Below are positions 6,467 through 6,543 of a DNA stretch of 6,543 nucleotides, one piece after another; position 1 is the stretch's first letter; each line of letters begins with the position of its first letter. The position numbers and the translations under genes were made by a program. The stretch spans positions 3,011 through 9,553 of the forward strand of contig DNLZ01000049.1 of assembly GCA_003488325.1 (NCBI GenBank), given 5' to 3'. Source of the DNA: Planctomycetaceae bacterium. Its GTDB lineage: Bacteria > Planctomycetota > Planctomycetia > Pirellulales > UBA1268. The notes beneath the pieces were generated by a model that saw nothing but the letters and a program-made list of their open reading frames with translations, had not been told where the DNA came from and made no database searches.

Positions 6467-6543
6467 CTATTCGCCGATTACCTTCACGAGTACCCGCTTC
6501 AGCCGTCGGCCGTCGAACTCGCCCTAGAGCGCGTCTGGGATAG
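6467..6543 (-). pseudogene. Possible 3' end of an unrecognised gene, with an in-frame TAG
   Basis: Reading the minus strand inward from the window edge, one frame gives 'IPDAL', a TAG stop (6526-6524), then 'GEFDGRRLKRVLVKVIGE' and a TAG stop (6469-6467). The 18-residue peptide looks like a real protein C-terminus, and 14 of its 18 codons end in G or C. The competing frame that stays open to the permease start has only about 10 of 27 such codons over the same stretch, so it looks non-coding. The 5 codons before the internal TAG also fit the first frame. A GAG-to-TAG change (Glu to stop) would explain the pattern, as would a base-call error at the window or contig end, or a true gene end at 6524 with leftover coding sequence behind it. 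I do not recognise the protein. A further 112 bases separate it from the permease ATG. Confidence 0.33.

Noticed and set aside
5062..6543. Long plus-strand open frame antisense to the permease
   Set aside because: Its composition is dominated by Arg, His, Asp and Glu, mirroring the hydrophobic codons of the permease on the other strand; there are no family features.

Overview
This window comes from a GC-rich bacterial genome, most likely a member of the Planctomycetota. Three things point there: a secreted protein with a HEATH zinc-protease motif of the kind annotated DUF1570 in planctomycetes, a sugar-phosphate isomerase/epimerase of a type common in that phylum, and a truncated protein ending in a planctomycete-style 'NHxxG...NVLFxDG' tail. 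The phylum assignment is recalled family knowledge, not a database search.

Layout: positions 1-297 hold the 3' end of a plus-strand gene (H-X9-DG-like secreted protein). It converges on a minus-strand block that fills the rest of the window. Read in its own direction, from high to low coordinates, that block contains: a possible 3' end of an unrecognised gene at the window edge, with an in-frame TAG (6467-6543); lptF/lptG-type permease (5170-6354); sugar-phosphate isomerase/epimerase (4067-5068); secreted HEATH-type putative metallopeptidase (2526-4070); and transketolase (364-2424). The isomerase and peptidase genes overlap by 4 bases (ATGA), so they are almost certainly cotranscribed and translationally coupled. 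The other two junctions are each 101 bases, enough for separate promoters. A plausible extended -10 promoter is visible only ahead of the isomerase.

How the genes may work together: transketolase (non-oxidative pentose phosphate pathway) and the isomerase/epimerase are cytoplasmic sugar-metabolism enzymes. The permease serves lipopolysaccharide export at the inner membrane. The peptidase is predicted to be exported. Apart from the coupled isomerase-peptidase pair, nothing in the sequence forces a single shared function.

I found no tRNA, rRNA, CRISPR array, insertion sequence or prophage signal. No stretch over 300 bases lacks a gene. The most unusual points are the in-frame stop at the right edge, the coupling of an uncharacterised secreted peptidase to a sugar isomerase, and a 12-base tandem duplication across the stop codon of the first gene. 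I did not see convincing evidence for a wholly new system.
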